Of a DNA stretch of 64,000 nt, positions 9,093 through 18,546 are shown one piece after another (positions within the stretch are counted from its first letter, which is position 1; every line of letters starts with the position of its first letter). The notes beneath the pieces were generated by a model. That model did not search any database and was not told where the DNA came from. It worked only from the letters and a program-made list of their open reading frames with translations. This stretch comes from Nitrososphaerota archaeon (lineage in GTDB: Archaea > Thermoproteota > Nitrososphaeria > Nitrososphaerales > CADDZS01). The stretch spans positions 4,447 through 68,446 of the forward strand of contig JAJPHP010000039.1 in assembly GCA_021325255.1 (NCBI GenBank), written 5' to 3'. The position numbers and the translations under genes are program-made.

Positions 9093-9848
9093 TTGAGGTA
9101 CGGAATGAATTATAAAATGTATTCAAGACTTTTCTCAGTTGCTTCACTTACTGCCTTGATAGTGTTGCTATCATCGGCAGGAATAGCCTACGCGGACAAC
9201 TCGGCTCAACCTCAAATGGTCGGCTCTCAATGGGCCGTCTATGAACAGGTCACGCTCCCGAATGGGAACCTAAACTTCTATCCAGCGGCTCATGCATCGA
9301 CTATCCCGTCTGGTGGAGTAGAGTTCTCAATGCCCAATTCCACATCATCTAGTCCTGCCTATGTCAACTATCTGCTCAACACTTACACAACATCGCTTAC
9401 CGAGTCTAACACCATCACTGCTGTGATAAATGTCGTTACGAGTTCTTCGGCCACGACATTCGTGGGTAATCCAGACGGCGGCAATCCTGCAGTATCCTTC
9501 GTAAGACTTTTCGTCCAATCTAATTTACCAAATGATCACAGCTCAACATGTACAGGAAGAGGTAACGTCAACAACTACTGGTGGGCAGATCCAGCCTCCG
9601 GCTCATACACATTCGGTACTGGCGGATCAGGCCCCGTGACCCTATCCATCCCCCTGAATCCAGCAGACTGGTCAAACATCTGTGGACAATTTGGTACGTC
9701 GAACACCGCTGCTTTTGACTCTGCTCTCGCGAACATCAAGTTCATCGGGCTATCCTTTGGTAGCTACTACTTTTTCGCCAACGGTATGGGAGTAGACGGA
9801 ACTACCGGAACCGCAACGTTCCAACTTGTAAGCTACACCATATCCTAG
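9093..9848 (+). CDS. Secreted beta-rich protein
   Basis: The 251-residue protein has an N-terminal signal peptide (hydrophobic stretch about 15-33, ending AYA-DN) and a mature domain rich in Ser, Thr, Asn, Gly and aromatic residues, typical of an all-beta extracellular domain. Two cysteines (near 150 and 200) could form a disulfide. No catalytic motif is evident; a lectin-like or surface adhesin domain is possible. The first Met codons cluster at 9093, 9105 and 9117; the second or third would give a more usual signal peptide. Confidence 0.7.
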   Translation: MRYGMNYKMYSRLFSVASLTALIVLLSSAGIAYADNSAQPQMVGSQWAVYEQVTLPNGNLNFYPAAHASTIPSGGVEFSMPNSTSSSPAYVNYLLNTYTTSLTESNTITAVINVVTSSSATTFVGNPDGGNPAVSFVRLFVQSNLPNDHSSTCTGRGNVNNYWWADPASGSYTFGTGGSGPVTLSIPLNPADWSNICGQFGTSNTAAFDSALANIKFIGLSFGSYYFFANGMGVDGTTGTATFQLVSYTIS

Positions 9849-10613
9849 AACACCCGAGAGAATGAGAAGAGAGAGCCCGGCTAGGCTCTTCTCGATACTT
9901 TTTTCTTTCCAGCTCAACTGCATTTTATTCAAGATTCATGCAAGGTCGTTTCTGAAAAGCCAAAAAGCTTATCTTCCTGGCGCAATTTTTCCTGGGATGA
10001 TCCTCTTTTTGGGATCGGATAGTAGAACGAAAATCTCAAGGTCGAATACGTAATCACCTCCGATTTGCCACTTATTCTCTTAAGCTCGATTTTCGATTCT
10101 TATGTTCTATTTTATCTCAGATTTCCTTGAAACGTGAGCTTTCGTCTGCCTAGCTTCGTGCGCCGCCAAAAGAGTAGGCGTGAACCGAAAGTTATTCAAT
10201 TCCAGGGACGATCGGATCGAGGTAGATATTCATATTCAATTTCGTTTGTTTTGCACCAGCACTCTTTCATCGCTAGAGAGAGTAAACTTTGATCGTGCAC
10301 TCTTTCGTTCCCAATGATTCTCGGTATCATGTTTTTCCTCCGGCGTGTACGCTTGCCGACTGGCCAGATTTTCTACTTACTTCTCGGAACGATTTACACG
10401 AACTCGATTTTACGCGGCCTGATCTAGTTCCTTGAGGAACGTGCTCAATGCTTTTTGGGAATACACTGCATATGTAAGTCGAGTTGTATACCTCTTCTAG
10501 ACGGGAGAAGCACCGCCTTCCAAGCAATGGGATAGCAGCTTACCAATGGTCAGTAGTAGCTTAAGTAATTCTGACAAGTTCACCAAAGAGAGCTAAGGGA
10601 GGCCATTTCAACT
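9849..10613. other. Intergenic, nothing recognised
   Basis: A 765-nt AT-rich interval. Only short, low-quality open frames occur. I see no tRNA, obvious hairpin-rich RNA or repeat. A Shine-Dalgarno-like GGGAGG at about 10600 belongs to the next gene. Confidence 0.4.
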
Positions 10614-11063
10614 ATGCAGGCGGTGACCAACGAGGAGAAAACGCGACCGCTGGATCTTTTCAGGAAGGTTCTGGAATTATTCGACTCTGGAGACATAGAG
10701 AGCGCACTGTCCCATTACGACAAAGAGGCCGACGTTGTTTTTTCTGGAGCTAGGGGGTTTGAGGAATTTGGAGAATTGATTCGTAGAATCTGTGCAGCAT
10801 TCCCCGATGGGAAGCACGAAGTATCAGATGCGGCCGAGATGGGCAACGCGCTCGGTGTGGAGCTTGTGTTCACTGGAACCCACAAAGGATCCCTGATGGC
10901 GTCAACGCGGCAGGAGATATCACCATCCGGAAGGACGGTGAGGGTTCCCATATGTGAAATCATCAGGTTAAGGGATGGGCGCATTCTTTCCCAGCACACC
11001 CGCTTTGATAGCTTGGACCCTATACCGACAACTGTGGGTCGTCAAGTAGACCGACCGAAATGA
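10614..11063 (+). CDS. SnoaL-like (NTF2-fold) protein
   Basis: The 149-residue protein has an N-terminal helix (LFRKVLELFDSGDIESALSHYDKEADVVF) and alternating strands typical of the SnoaL-like polyketide cyclase/ester cyclase group of the NTF2-like superfamily, including a region reading ICEIIRLRDGRILSQHTRFD. Such proteins bind or isomerise small hydrophobic molecules; the substrate is not predictable here. GGGAGG about 10 nt before the ATG is a good ribosome site. It opens a run of small + strand genes to 13081. Confidence 0.75.
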   Translation: MQAVTNEEKTRPLDLFRKVLELFDSGDIESALSHYDKEADVVFSGARGFEEFGELIRRICAAFPDGKHEVSDAAEMGNALGVELVFTGTHKGSLMASTRQEISPSGRTVRVPICEIIRLRDGRILSQHTRFDSLDPIPTTVGRQVDRPK

Positions 11064-11105
11064 GGAATAACGATCGTTCCGCAAAACACCTGACATGGTG
11101 ATCCA

Positions 11106-11378
11106 ATGGAACTCTCAAGTTACAATGGAAATGGCGGAACCGCGCGCAAGTATAGATCAAGCAGAGAGCCTCCATTGAGTGAGCTTCCTGAATGGGCATT
11201 GCGAGCCGACCTCGCCTTTGCCCGGCAAAAATTGTCTATGGCGGTCAAGCGCAAGCAGGATGGAGGGCTCCCTCACGCTCGATTTGAAAGCTATGATCTG
11301 GTGTTGAAGGAAAGAATAGTGGCGCTCGAGAAGGAAATCAGAAATCGAACAAGAAGACGAACTGAGTGGTCAATATAA
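11106..11378 (+). CDS. Small charged hypothetical protein
   Basis: This 90-residue Arg/Lys/Glu-rich protein has a likely coiled or helical C-terminal half (residues 35-85). No family is recognised. It lies 42 nt after the SnoaL-like gene and 29 nt before the first of two tandem membrane proteins, so co-transcription is plausible. Its compact, helix-prone composition makes it a believable gene, but there is no functional clue. Confidence 0.5.
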   Translation: MELSSYNGNGGTARKYRSSREPPLSELPEWALRADLAFARQKLSMAVKRKQDGGLPHARFESYDLVLKERIVALEKEIRNRTRRRTEWSI

Positions 11379-11407
11379 GGAAAGGTGCTTGAGAGGAAGT
11401 AAGACCA

Positions 11408-11890
11408 ATGAGTGAAATTATCGCAAAAACAAATGAGAAGCGAAGGGCCTCTTGGAGATACTCTTGGATACTTGTATTCATCGCCCCTCTATTCGAGGCG
11501 TTATCGGGTCTACTTCCTCTAGTTGGTGGTTACGCTTACGTTCACTCTCAAAACGTAATATCACAAGCGATACCTGCCTCATCCTCTTCCGTTACAATAA
11601 ACTACCTCAATGTACTCGCTAGAGACGAAGGTTTGGCTGGACTATTCATCGGAATTTTCTTTGCAGCAGTTGCCGCAACTGGCTACAGGAAGGGTGATAG
11701 GTGGGCGTGGTACGCGATGCTTTGGGGTTTTCTCATGGGCGCGGTGGGGTTTGTCGTCGACGCTTTAGTGCAACCTTTGCCGGGAGAGGCTATCGTAGCT
11801 AATCTTTTGATTCCAGTAATCCTGGGGTTGATGGCAATTGGTCTAGCTTTGCCTTACAGGATGTTTTTCCCGAGTAAGCTCCCCGATTAG
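11408..11890 (+). CDS. Four-TM membrane protein, tandem paralogue A
   Basis: The 160-residue protein has four predicted membrane helices (about 18-38, 75-97, 107-127 and 132-150) and the motif YRKGDRWAWY just before the third. The C-terminus ends LPYRMFFPSK. The adjacent gene at 11909 encodes the same architecture with YRKGLKWAWY and LPYRMFF, so this is a tandem duplication. The family is unknown to me; it resembles small DoxX-sized membrane proteins only in size. Confidence 0.7.
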   Translation: MSEIIAKTNEKRRASWRYSWILVFIAPLFEALSGLLPLVGGYAYVHSQNVISQAIPASSSSVTINYLNVLARDEGLAGLFIGIFFAAVAATGYRKGDRWAWYAMLWGFLMGAVGFVVDALVQPLPGEAIVANLLIPVILGLMAIGLALPYRMFFPSKLPD

Positions 11891-11908
11891 GAGGAGGAAA
11901 TTGGGCAA

Positions 11909-12370
11909 TTGGCAACCACTTTTTCGGCAACGCCAATTAGGAAAGCGGGAGCCCACGAAAAATACGGTTGGGTACTTCTTATGATGGGTCCTTTGATAAT
12001 TGCTGTCCTGAATATACAAGGGCTTATCTACGGATATTCGTCAGAAGCTCCGAGTAATCTACTCTCCGGCGCAGTAACATCTTCGACCCCATCAGCCACA
12101 GTGAATTTGCTGAATTACATTGCGAGAGGAGCTGCGGGCGGTAGTTTAGTATTAATGATCCTTGTTCTAGCTGTCGCTGCCAGCGCATATCGAAAAGGAT
12201 TGAAGTGGGCGTGGTATGTGGAAGCCTATGTTTTCGCTGCGGCAGTAGCTATACTCGCCTTGGAGATGGCAGAAGGACAAAACAACTGGACCGGAATTAT
12301 AATCTTGGGCTTGCCCTGGCTGCTCGGATTAGTTCTGCCATACAGAATGTTCTTCTTAAGGAAACAGTGA
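11909..12370 (+). CDS. Four-TM membrane protein, tandem paralogue B
   Basis: The 153-residue paralogue of the upstream gene has the same four-helix layout, YRKGLKWAWY motif and LPYRMFFLRK C-terminus. The start is TTG at 11909, placed 11 nt after a strong GAGGAGG ribosome site at 11891-11897, which decides the start. The 18-nt gap to the preceding stop indicates one operon. The two copies have diverged substantially outside the motifs, so the duplication is not recent. Confidence 0.7.
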   Translation: MATTFSATPIRKAGAHEKYGWVLLMMGPLIIAVLNIQGLIYGYSSEAPSNLLSGAVTSSTPSATVNLLNYIARGAAGGSLVLMILVLAVAASAYRKGLKWAWYVEAYVFAAAVAILALEMAEGQNNWTGIIILGLPWLLGLVLPYRMFFLRKQ

Positions 12371-12433
12371 TTCTATTGCCAGGAGAAAATTGGACGAATA
12401 CACTGGCGTTTTCGGCTACATCAAATTAGGCGA

Positions 12434-13081
12434 ATGTTAAGAGTTTTCGTAACTAATAACTTGGGAGCGCGCTCTGCCTTGGCCGAACCAAACTCTGGCA
12501 AGCCGATGAGGCAAATGATAGCGGCGTGGCGAGAACGACTTCGCTTGGCTGGCATCGGCATTCTTTCAGGTATCATAGTCGGAGGTCCCGCATCCTTGGC
12601 TGCACGCCTAACCATGGCCGCGATCGCAGTTCAGGTCGGTGAAAACCCTGCCATTACACTTGCGACATTAACAATCATGGCAGCTGTGATTAGAGAAAGC
12701 ATCGTTGCTGGTTTGCTCTACACTTTTATCACGCGCTACACGCCTGGCAAGAACGATACAATAAAGGGACTCGGGTTCGGCGGGTTGCTCATGCTTCTTT
12801 TCTTGCTTTTCTTTTTGCTGCCTCCCCCTCCGGAATCGGTAGAGGCTCCAATTCTATCCTTTATGCTATTCACTTTGCTTTGTCTTGCGTTTGGAATCTC
12901 AGTAGCCAAGCTGGTTGCATTGTTAGAGCGTTCCTTTCCTGCACCGCGGCTCCATCCGCCATATCTTGCCGCTGCCTATGCGCCCATTATGTTTCTCGTA
13001 GGCATATCAGTCATATTCTTCATCGTTGGCGACATGCTGCCTTTGATTGGCTCCGGTTTCAGACTAGTGGGGATGACCTAA
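12434..13081 (+). CDS. Polytopic membrane protein
   Basis: The 215-residue protein has about five membrane helices (near 38-60, 70-95, 115-131, 140-160 and 180-205) and a proline-rich LLPPPP turn at about 128-135. No transporter or enzyme motif is recognised. It is the last gene of the + strand run beginning at 10614 and follows the tandem four-TM pair by 63 nt. Confidence 0.65.
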   Translation: MLRVFVTNNLGARSALAEPNSGKPMRQMIAAWRERLRLAGIGILSGIIVGGPASLAARLTMAAIAVQVGENPAITLATLTIMAAVIRESIVAGLLYTFITRYTPGKNDTIKGLGFGGLLMLLFLLFFLLPPPPESVEAPILSFMLFTLLCLAFGISVAKLVALLERSFPAPRLHPPYLAAAYAPIMFLVGISVIFFIVGDMLPLIGSGFRLVGMT

Positions 13082-13185
13082 GTCAAATTGGAATCCATCA
13101 GTAAGAGGATCAAGAATGTTGTCAGCTATATCCAGTCAAGGAGCACTGTTGGTTTTCAGCATTCGCCTTTAATCGGATGTACATA

Positions 13186-13470
13186 CTAACACTTTCTATT
13201 CATTGCCTGTTTTCCCCAGCTGGAATCGTAGGCGTACTTAGGGTACCAAGCACGAAAGCCTTTGGCTATAGCTAGCGGCGCGATCACAAGTGATGGAGCT
13301 GTGTAAACCGACACAGTATCCATTCCCAGCAACTTGCCTCTTCCCTGAAACGATTGTTCGACCTTTCCGTCTGGAAGTATCCTTATTCCCGCCAATTTTC
13401 CATCCTCCACAGCCAAGAGTTCTCCGGGCAGTTTCTTCTTCTCATCTCTCCTTTCGATTTGAGCCTGCAT
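13186..13470 (-). CDS. Small conserved-looking hypothetical protein
   Basis: The 94-residue protein has a lysine-rich N-terminus and a beta-rich core (LAGIRILPDGKVEQSFQGRGKLLGM). The pattern resembles small heme-degrading-like or all-beta repeat proteins but I cannot assign it. Support comes from a TATA box (GTATATAC on the minus strand, 13508-13515) about 40 nt upstream of the ATG. Confidence 0.5.
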   Translation of the reverse strand: MQAQIERRDEKKKLPGELLAVEDGKLAGIRILPDGKVEQSFQGRGKLLGMDTVSVYTAPSLVIAPLAIAKGFRAWYPKYAYDSSWGKQAMNRKC

Positions 13471-13507
13471 GCTATCTCACGTGCTTTGAGTCGTAAGACT
13501 GACTTGC

Positions 13508-13515
13508 GTATATAC
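13508..13515 (-). promoter_or_regulatory. TATA box
   Basis: GTATATAC lies about 40 nt before the ATG at 13470 on the minus strand, a good match to the archaeal TBP site. Confidence 0.4.
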
Positions 13516-13679
13516 TCCCACTGATCTCGAGTAAGATACTCGTTGGGGACTCCAGAAAGGGATCAAAGCTCAAAGGGCAATTATGTTTGAGAAAGTAATT
13601 GCTTCTACAATGACCTCGCAGAGGTAAGAAGGGGGAGGCTGTTATCAGAATCGGAATTTAGTAATTCTCGCGGATTCTT

Positions 13680-14060
13680 CTACCTTTTTTCGGTTACCAA
13701 CCATTCTCCAAAAAGCGAGGGAGAAACCAAAGTGCATTGGTCATCGTTCACATTGCCTAAAATCAAGCTCTCCGCCTCGAGCAATATTGTAAGCACTCGT
13801 TCACCCATACAAGTCGTCCTATAGATTTGCTGCCCTGTTCTTTGCCTGTCCTGAAGTCGCTCGACTAACTTCCTTTGCATCATCGTTCCAAGATACTTTT
13901 CGAGTCTTCTAAAGTTTAGGCCGCTTAGGTAGGCCAGGCGTGTCTTTGTCACCCCAGCCGGTGAACGTCGAGGTGATACTAAACTCAAGATCTCTACCAA
14001 TATCTCAATCTGGCACCTCCTCCGATTGGCTCGAGCTCTCTCCAGCTGATGAGCGACCAC
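13680..14060 (-). CDS. Winged-helix transcriptional regulator
   Basis: The 126-residue protein carries an archaeal winged-helix domain. Helices cover about 14-30, the recognition helix is near 40-62 (TKTRLAYLSGLNFRRLEKYLGTMM), and a wing follows (LVERLQDRQRTGQQIYRTT), followed by a helical tail. The domain order is that of small archaeal HTH regulators of the type found next to secreted-protein genes. The start is GTG at 14060. It is followed on the same strand by a small beta-rich gene and preceded by an anchored extracellular protein, which it may control. Confidence 0.75.
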   Translation of the reverse strand: MVAHQLERARANRRRCQIEILVEILSLVSPRRSPAGVTKTRLAYLSGLNFRRLEKYLGTMMQRKLVERLQDRQRTGQQIYRTTCMGERVLTILLEAESLILGNVNDDQCTLVSPSLFGEWLVTEKR

Positions 14061-14091
14061 TGTCTGCTGCGTTATTTTCTATATTCGCCTC

Positions 14092-14865
14092 TTAGGTTCC
14101 ACTTGTGCGGGAAGTTTCGAGATCCAAGAGCCGAAAGACCGACCTTGTTCCAGATAGCGAGGAGGTTGAAACAGACTTCACCAGTAACTCAATGCCGATT
14201 TGAGGAACCGAGCCCACAGTCAGGCTCCAGTTCCTGAACAAAGTGAATGACGCAAGACCCGAGTAATCAGTGGCAATTAGTCCAACGTTTCCTACACTGA
14301 CTGTGTACGGCGAACTGGAAGGCGAGACAGAGGTCGAGTTCACCAAGGAGAGGATCCCTGCGCCCGTCATGAACTGAATTGCGCCAACATCGGAATCGAG
14401 ATCCTTGCCCTGAGAAAATTCTCCACCCCATTGTATTCTAACAACGTGCCCGGTTGATCCGTCAACCCAGATGAGTGATGATTCTGTCTCGCTCTTGTTC
14501 CCGCTCACTTCGTAATCTGTGAGATTGACTCGGAATTCAGGATGTCCTGTACTCAGACTCCCATTACTTGTTACGACATACGAAAATAGTTGAGAATCGT
14601 TCTCTCCCTCAGAGCTTGCAAAATTCACCCCCACTTTCATCTTAGAGATGTGCGAGAAGAGGAGAGCATAGTTTCTCACTGCGTCTGCACCATATAAGAT
14701 AGGCTCAGTTTGATTCGCCTTCGTATTGACAAACCCAAAATCCGCAGTCAGAATTATGGCGGCGGAAAAGATGCCGACGACCATGACCACAACCACCAGC
14801 AAAGAAAGAAAGAAACGCCTGCTGTCCTGAGCTCTTTCTTCTCTGGGAGAGTTAGACGAAGACAA
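14092..14865 (-). CDS. Membrane-anchored extracellular protein
   Basis: The 257-residue protein has a cytoplasmic basic N-terminus, one membrane helix (about 18-42, rich in Val and Ala) and a Ser/Thr/Asn-rich extracellular domain with several NxS/T sites. No catalytic motif is visible. It lies 49 nt downstream of a cupredoxin-like gene on the same strand and 31 nt ahead of the winged-helix regulator, suggesting one transcription unit. Confidence 0.7.
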   Translation of the reverse strand: MSSSNSPREERAQDSRRFFLSLLVVVVMVVGIFSAAIILTADFGFVNTKANQTEPILYGADAVRNYALLFSHISKMKVGVNFASSEGENDSQLFSYVVTSNGSLSTGHPEFRVNLTDYEVSGNKSETESSLIWVDGSTGHVVRIQWGGEFSQGKDLDSDVGAIQFMTGAGILSLVNSTSVSPSSSPYTVSVGNVGLIATDYSGLASFTLFRNWSLTVGSVPQIGIELLVKSVSTSSLSGTRSVFRLLDLETSRTSGT

Positions 14866-14914
14866 GTGTGACAGACGAAAACACCGCCATGTTTTTGAGA
14901 ATGCTTTTTTAGGG

Positions 14915-15367
14915 CTAACCTGTTACGACTATCGTTGCTTTTGAAAGCGAAACTGCGCAGTAATAGTCGAATGTTCCGTCGTTCGCAAATACAATTAAAT
15001 GGGATGTCTTTCCGGGATTGATTATTCCGGTATCCCAGAGGCCGGAAACTGAAGTTGCTGTATGCAAGGAGGGGTCTTCGTTTACCCAACTTACCAGTGC
15101 TCCTCGGTGCACGAAGACAGGTCTGCCGCCATTGAAACCTCCATTGGAAATCACAATTAAGCATGGATTAGAGCAGTATTGTCGCGAAGAGAGCGTATTG
15201 CCCCTGCTATGCGCCACGATGGGAGCGTACAATCCGATCTGCAATCCTACCATCACTCCGATCATGACTGTTGCAGCTAGGAAGACAAGAGCCCTTGCCC
15301 AAACGACCCGCTCAACCATATCTTCGCTAAAGGAGTGGAAAAATAGATGGGGATTTTTCTCCTTCAA
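14915..15367 (-). CDS. Cupredoxin-like anchored protein with incomplete copper site
   Basis: The 150-residue protein has one N-terminal membrane helix (about 24-46) and a plastocyanin/azurin-type domain. The first copper His is in SLHTATS, and the Cys is in FDYYCAVSLSKATIVV. In active blue-copper proteins this loop reads Cys-x2-His-Pro-x-Met; here the second His and the Met are Ser and Lys/Ala, so a normal type 1 copper centre is unlikely. Two extra Cys (QYCSNPC near 64-69) could form a disulfide or bind metal. MVERVV at residue 17 is a possible later start. Confidence 0.75.
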   Translation of the reverse strand: MKEKNPHLFFHSFSEDMVERVVWARALVFLAATVMIGVMVGLQIGLYAPIVAHSRGNTLSSRQYCSNPCLIVISNGGFNGGRPVFVHRGALVSWVNEDPSLHTATSVSGLWDTGIINPGKTSHLIVFANDGTFDYYCAVSLSKATIVVTG

Positions 15368-16216
15368 ACCATGCTCCTACAATCCATCAGAGCTGAGAAA
15401 TCGATAGAAATGTCAAAAGAAGCCTGAAATGAGGGGGGAAAGGAAAAAAGAGGTTACGAATGATTCTTTTCTTCCCTTTGGCCGGCTATTGAAGCAATAC
15501 CGGTCTCTTCAGATTTTCCTGTGTGCCTCGCCCGAATCCTTCCCGCTTCCAACCCTTGGAAAGCAGCGGAAAAAGGTTGCCTTCCCGGTCAATTCGTGCT
15601 TCAAGTGATAAAACGGGAGCGGAAAAAGTTGAACAAAAGGCAGCAGTGGCGACACTTCATGCTCGTTCAGTGGGGGCTCTCTTCTCAATCTATACCTTAG
15701 CATTGCATTTGACGGCCTCGTCACGGATCCCTCTCGCCAACGTGAATGGTAATCGCTGACTAATTTCTTGCAAGGTTGCTGAGCTGGACGAAGCTGTTGC
15801 TGCAGACAGAGTCCCTGCTGCCCAAGAGAGCGATCGTAGCGAAATATCAGCACGAGTACAAAAAAAGGCAATATTGATGTGTTGTACCTTCCATCTTAAA
15901 GAGCATGTGTACTGGTATGCAGTGCCGTAAGCATAAATCAAATTTGGAAGAAAGACCGTTAGAGCAAGGACGGCAACGATTGAGACTTCACGTATACTCT
16001 AAGCACTGCGTCCGCTGAGTTCAAGATGCGAATGGCGAAGGAGCTAAGGAAGTGTGCAATTTCTTGTTTCCTATGAAGAAACCTCGCGAAAGCTAAGATC
16101 GAAATTTTGAGCTACAGACCTGCCTGGATCGTATCATAAATGGAGTCGCATTCAAAAGCTACATTTGCAATGATTCAAATGATTGCCTGCAACAAACACA
16201 TCCGACCTGCATATGT
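15368..16216. other. Intergenic, no supported gene
   Basis: An 849-nt interval. Overlapping short frames on both strands (15509-15941) lack recognisable domains, and their translations are rich in Arg, Ser and Cys as expected for non-coding frames. No RNA gene is recognised. Confidence 0.4.
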
Positions 16217-17745
16217 TCAACTCACGACCAAGTTTGGTAGACTCAATGCTGCACTGCCTGACCATGGAAATGTGTAAGGTGTTGAAGCACTATATCCTCC
16301 GGGAAATCCCGTAACTTCGACAGTGTAAGTCCCGGCATCAAGCACGTAGGTCAAAGCAAAGTAGTAGAATCCCGTGGTATCTGTAGTTGTGCTTGCTACT
16401 GCATTGGTGCCAGTGCAAGAGCACCCGGTGCAAAGACTCACGCTCGCGTCGGCGAATCCGGCTCCCAGACTGTTTACTACTGAGCCGCTAATCTTGTTCG
16501 GTGCAGAGCCGGTCTTCAGGCTGTTGATGAGGCTGGTTGCGTCGCTAATCAGAATGCTCGCCGCGTTGAATGTCGTCCCGCCCGTCGTGCAAGATGAGGA
16601 TATCTGATTATTATTCTGTGCCTCTACCTCGTTGATGAGGGTAGAGAGAATATTTTCGGCAGCGTTGTCGTTGCCGTTGTTGATCTCGGTTTGGGCAGAG
16701 GAGAGCTTGCTGGTGAGTGAATTTGCAATGCCCGAATCGACTATGCAGTTTGTAGAGAGAAGCTGATTGATAACGGCGGCTATCGATGAAGAAGTGGAAA
16801 ATACTGCGACGGCTACAGAAGTGCTATGAGTAACTAAAGGTGAAGTGGATGCTCCGGTCAAACTCAAGCTGTAAGTACCGAGCGTCACGAACGGCTCGAC
16901 GCTGCTCGTTAGAGTTGAGCTGGCGCTGCCACCGCTCGCGGGAGTCACGGGGTTAGAAGAAAACGAAGTCGTGAAGCCATTTGAGGTAGAGCTAAGATCC
17001 ACCGGCGAACTGAATGAGTCGATCGAGTTAGCAGTTACCGCATTGGATCCGGACCCTCCGACATCAAGTGCAATTGGCGCAAGTTGACCGAAGGAAAAAT
17101 CAGGACTGCTTATGTTGAAAGTGCTTGTCAGGAAAGCTGCGGAGTTAGATGCCGATGAGACCCAGCATGCCACAACTGCGTATGTTCCTGCTGTCGAAGT
17201 GTCTCCAGCGCACGCAGCTGCGGGGGGCTGACCGCCGCTCGCAGATCTAAGCTCACTTTGACAAAGGGAGCTCAAGCTCGTTGGCGAAGAACCTGTAACG
17301 TCATACCACTCTAGCCGACAATCGTAACTTGAACTTGAACAAACGTAATAGAGAGAAAGCGAGCCTCCACCGTTACTAGAGTACAATGTAGGAAATGAAT
17401 CTGAGTATCCTCCTGCTTCGAATACTTGATTATCGGGCGTTGTCACGAAGACCCAAAGGAGTGTCGAGTCGACTATGCAAACCGTGCAGGTTGGAGGGAC
17501 AAAGCTACTTGTTATGGTCACTTGATCTCCCGAATTGATCAGACTGGGCACAATACTCATTCCAAGATACGTGCAGTAGCTGCCCGAACTGGTGTCTTGA
17601 CAAGATGATTGAATCACCAGAGGACAAGCGAGCCGGGAGGTACGACGAGTAGTAGCAACAACAGCCCAAGGATTGCACCATCAGCAAAGACGAGCTGAAA
17701 GTGCGTCCGTGCAAAGCTTCTAGTTTCAATAAGAGACTCGATCAT
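16217..17745 (-). CDS. Large secreted Ser/Thr-rich protein, frameshifted after the signal peptide
   Basis: The main frame (16217-17617) encodes 466 residues of extracellular character. It has beta-rich segments, several Cys pairs, a helical region rich in Asn/Ser near 300-345, and a C-terminal carboxypeptidase-regulatory-like (peptidase-associated) domain reading KISGSVVNSLGAGFADASVSL ending in LPNLVVS. It lacks a signal peptide. A different frame just upstream encodes one: ATG at 17745 gives 43 codons including GAILGLLLLLLVV, then a TGA at 17614-17616 overlapping the GTG at 17617. A single-base indel would join them, so this is one gene broken by a frameshift or sequence error. Confidence 0.65.
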
Positions 17746-17784
17746 TCTTCGCAACTCAAAACCCCAACTGGTTGCCCCATGATC

Positions 17785-18351
17785 CTATTCTATTGTACCC
17801 TGAATCGCCCCAGTTGGCACTAGCGCTGTGTGCACGTTGACGAAAGCGTTTCCAGATTCTATGGCGGAGATGAGCTGAGGAAAGGTGAATCCATCGCACC
17901 CCGCGCAATCAGATGGTCTCAGATTCTCTGCAGTTAGCGTGCCCTTCGCAAGGATTCCGCTGAATCTCCCTTCAATATAGCCAGGACATGCGGATGGACT
18001 GCCTCCACTTAAAACGTTGATACATGCAGTTTGACCCGAAGAGCCCACCTCGTTCGGGTTGGGATAAAGCCATAGAATGATGCTCCCGTCTTTGTAGTGT
18101 ATGTGCGCCATGAAGACTCCATTGATATCCGCAACAATCAGCTTGTACGAAAGCGCGGTTCCATCCGCAGTCAAGTGAAATATCGCTTCGCCGGTGGCGC
18201 GTGTGTCTACACCCGGAGCCGCGGAGAGATGCGCTACAAAGTTTCTGTCGGTCGATGCGCTCGCTATTGCAAGTAACGGCACGACTGAAGTGATTCCAAC
18301 GAACGCTATGATAGACAGCAGAAATATTGCTGTAAACTGTTTGGTTATCAT
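17785..18351 (-). CDS. Secreted CHRD-domain protein
   Basis: The protein has a signal peptide (FTAIFLLSIIAFVGI, cleavage after ASA) and a CHRD domain. It opens with FVAHLSAAPGV, has the internal GEAIFHLTADGTALSYKL strand pair, and closes with FVNVHTALVPTGAIQGTIE. CHRD domains occur in secreted proteins related to chordin repeats; their function in archaea is unknown. I place the start at 18351 because the TATA box at 18371-18383 is about 26 nt upstream, typical of leaderless messages; upstream Met codons at 18366 and 18396 are less likely. It diverges from the STAND ATPase gene. Confidence 0.8.
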   Translation of the reverse strand: MITKQFTAIFLLSIIAFVGITSVVPLLAIASASTDRNFVAHLSAAPGVDTRATGEAIFHLTADGTALSYKLIVADINGVFMAHIHYKDGSIILWLYPNPNEVGSSGQTACINVLSGGSPSACPGYIEGRFSGILAKGTLTAENLRPSDCAGCDGFTFPQLISAIESGNAFVNVHTALVPTGAIQGTIE

Positions 18352-18370
18352 GATGTCTTTGAACATCAGA

Positions 18371-18383
18371 AAAATATTAATCG
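18371..18383 (-). promoter_or_regulatory. TATA box of the CHRD gene
   Basis: CGATTAATATTTT on the minus strand, about 26 nt before the ATG at 18351, consistent with a leaderless transcript. Confidence 0.5.
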
Positions 18384-18514
18384 ATTTTTCCCCCAAAGCG
18401 AATCCTGAACTAGCATTGATGATAAAAACCGAAAAATCAAGTCGAGAGCCTCGTCAAAAGCTCGGTTGATAAGGTTGTGAAAGATAACCAAGTATCAATT
18501 TCTTCACAAATCTC

Positions 18515-18524
18515 ATTAATTTAT
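18515..18524 (+). promoter_or_regulatory. TATA box of the STAND ATPase gene
   Basis: ATTAATTTAT is centred 27 nt before the ATG at 18547, placing the transcription start at or next to the start codon. It faces away from the CHRD promoter 130 nt away. Confidence 0.5.
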
Positions 18525-18546
18525 GTGATTTTTTACACCAATCTGA

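Noticed and set aside
15509..15941. Two minus-strand frames (120 and 83 codons)
   Set aside because: They overlap in different frames, have irregular composition and no family signature.
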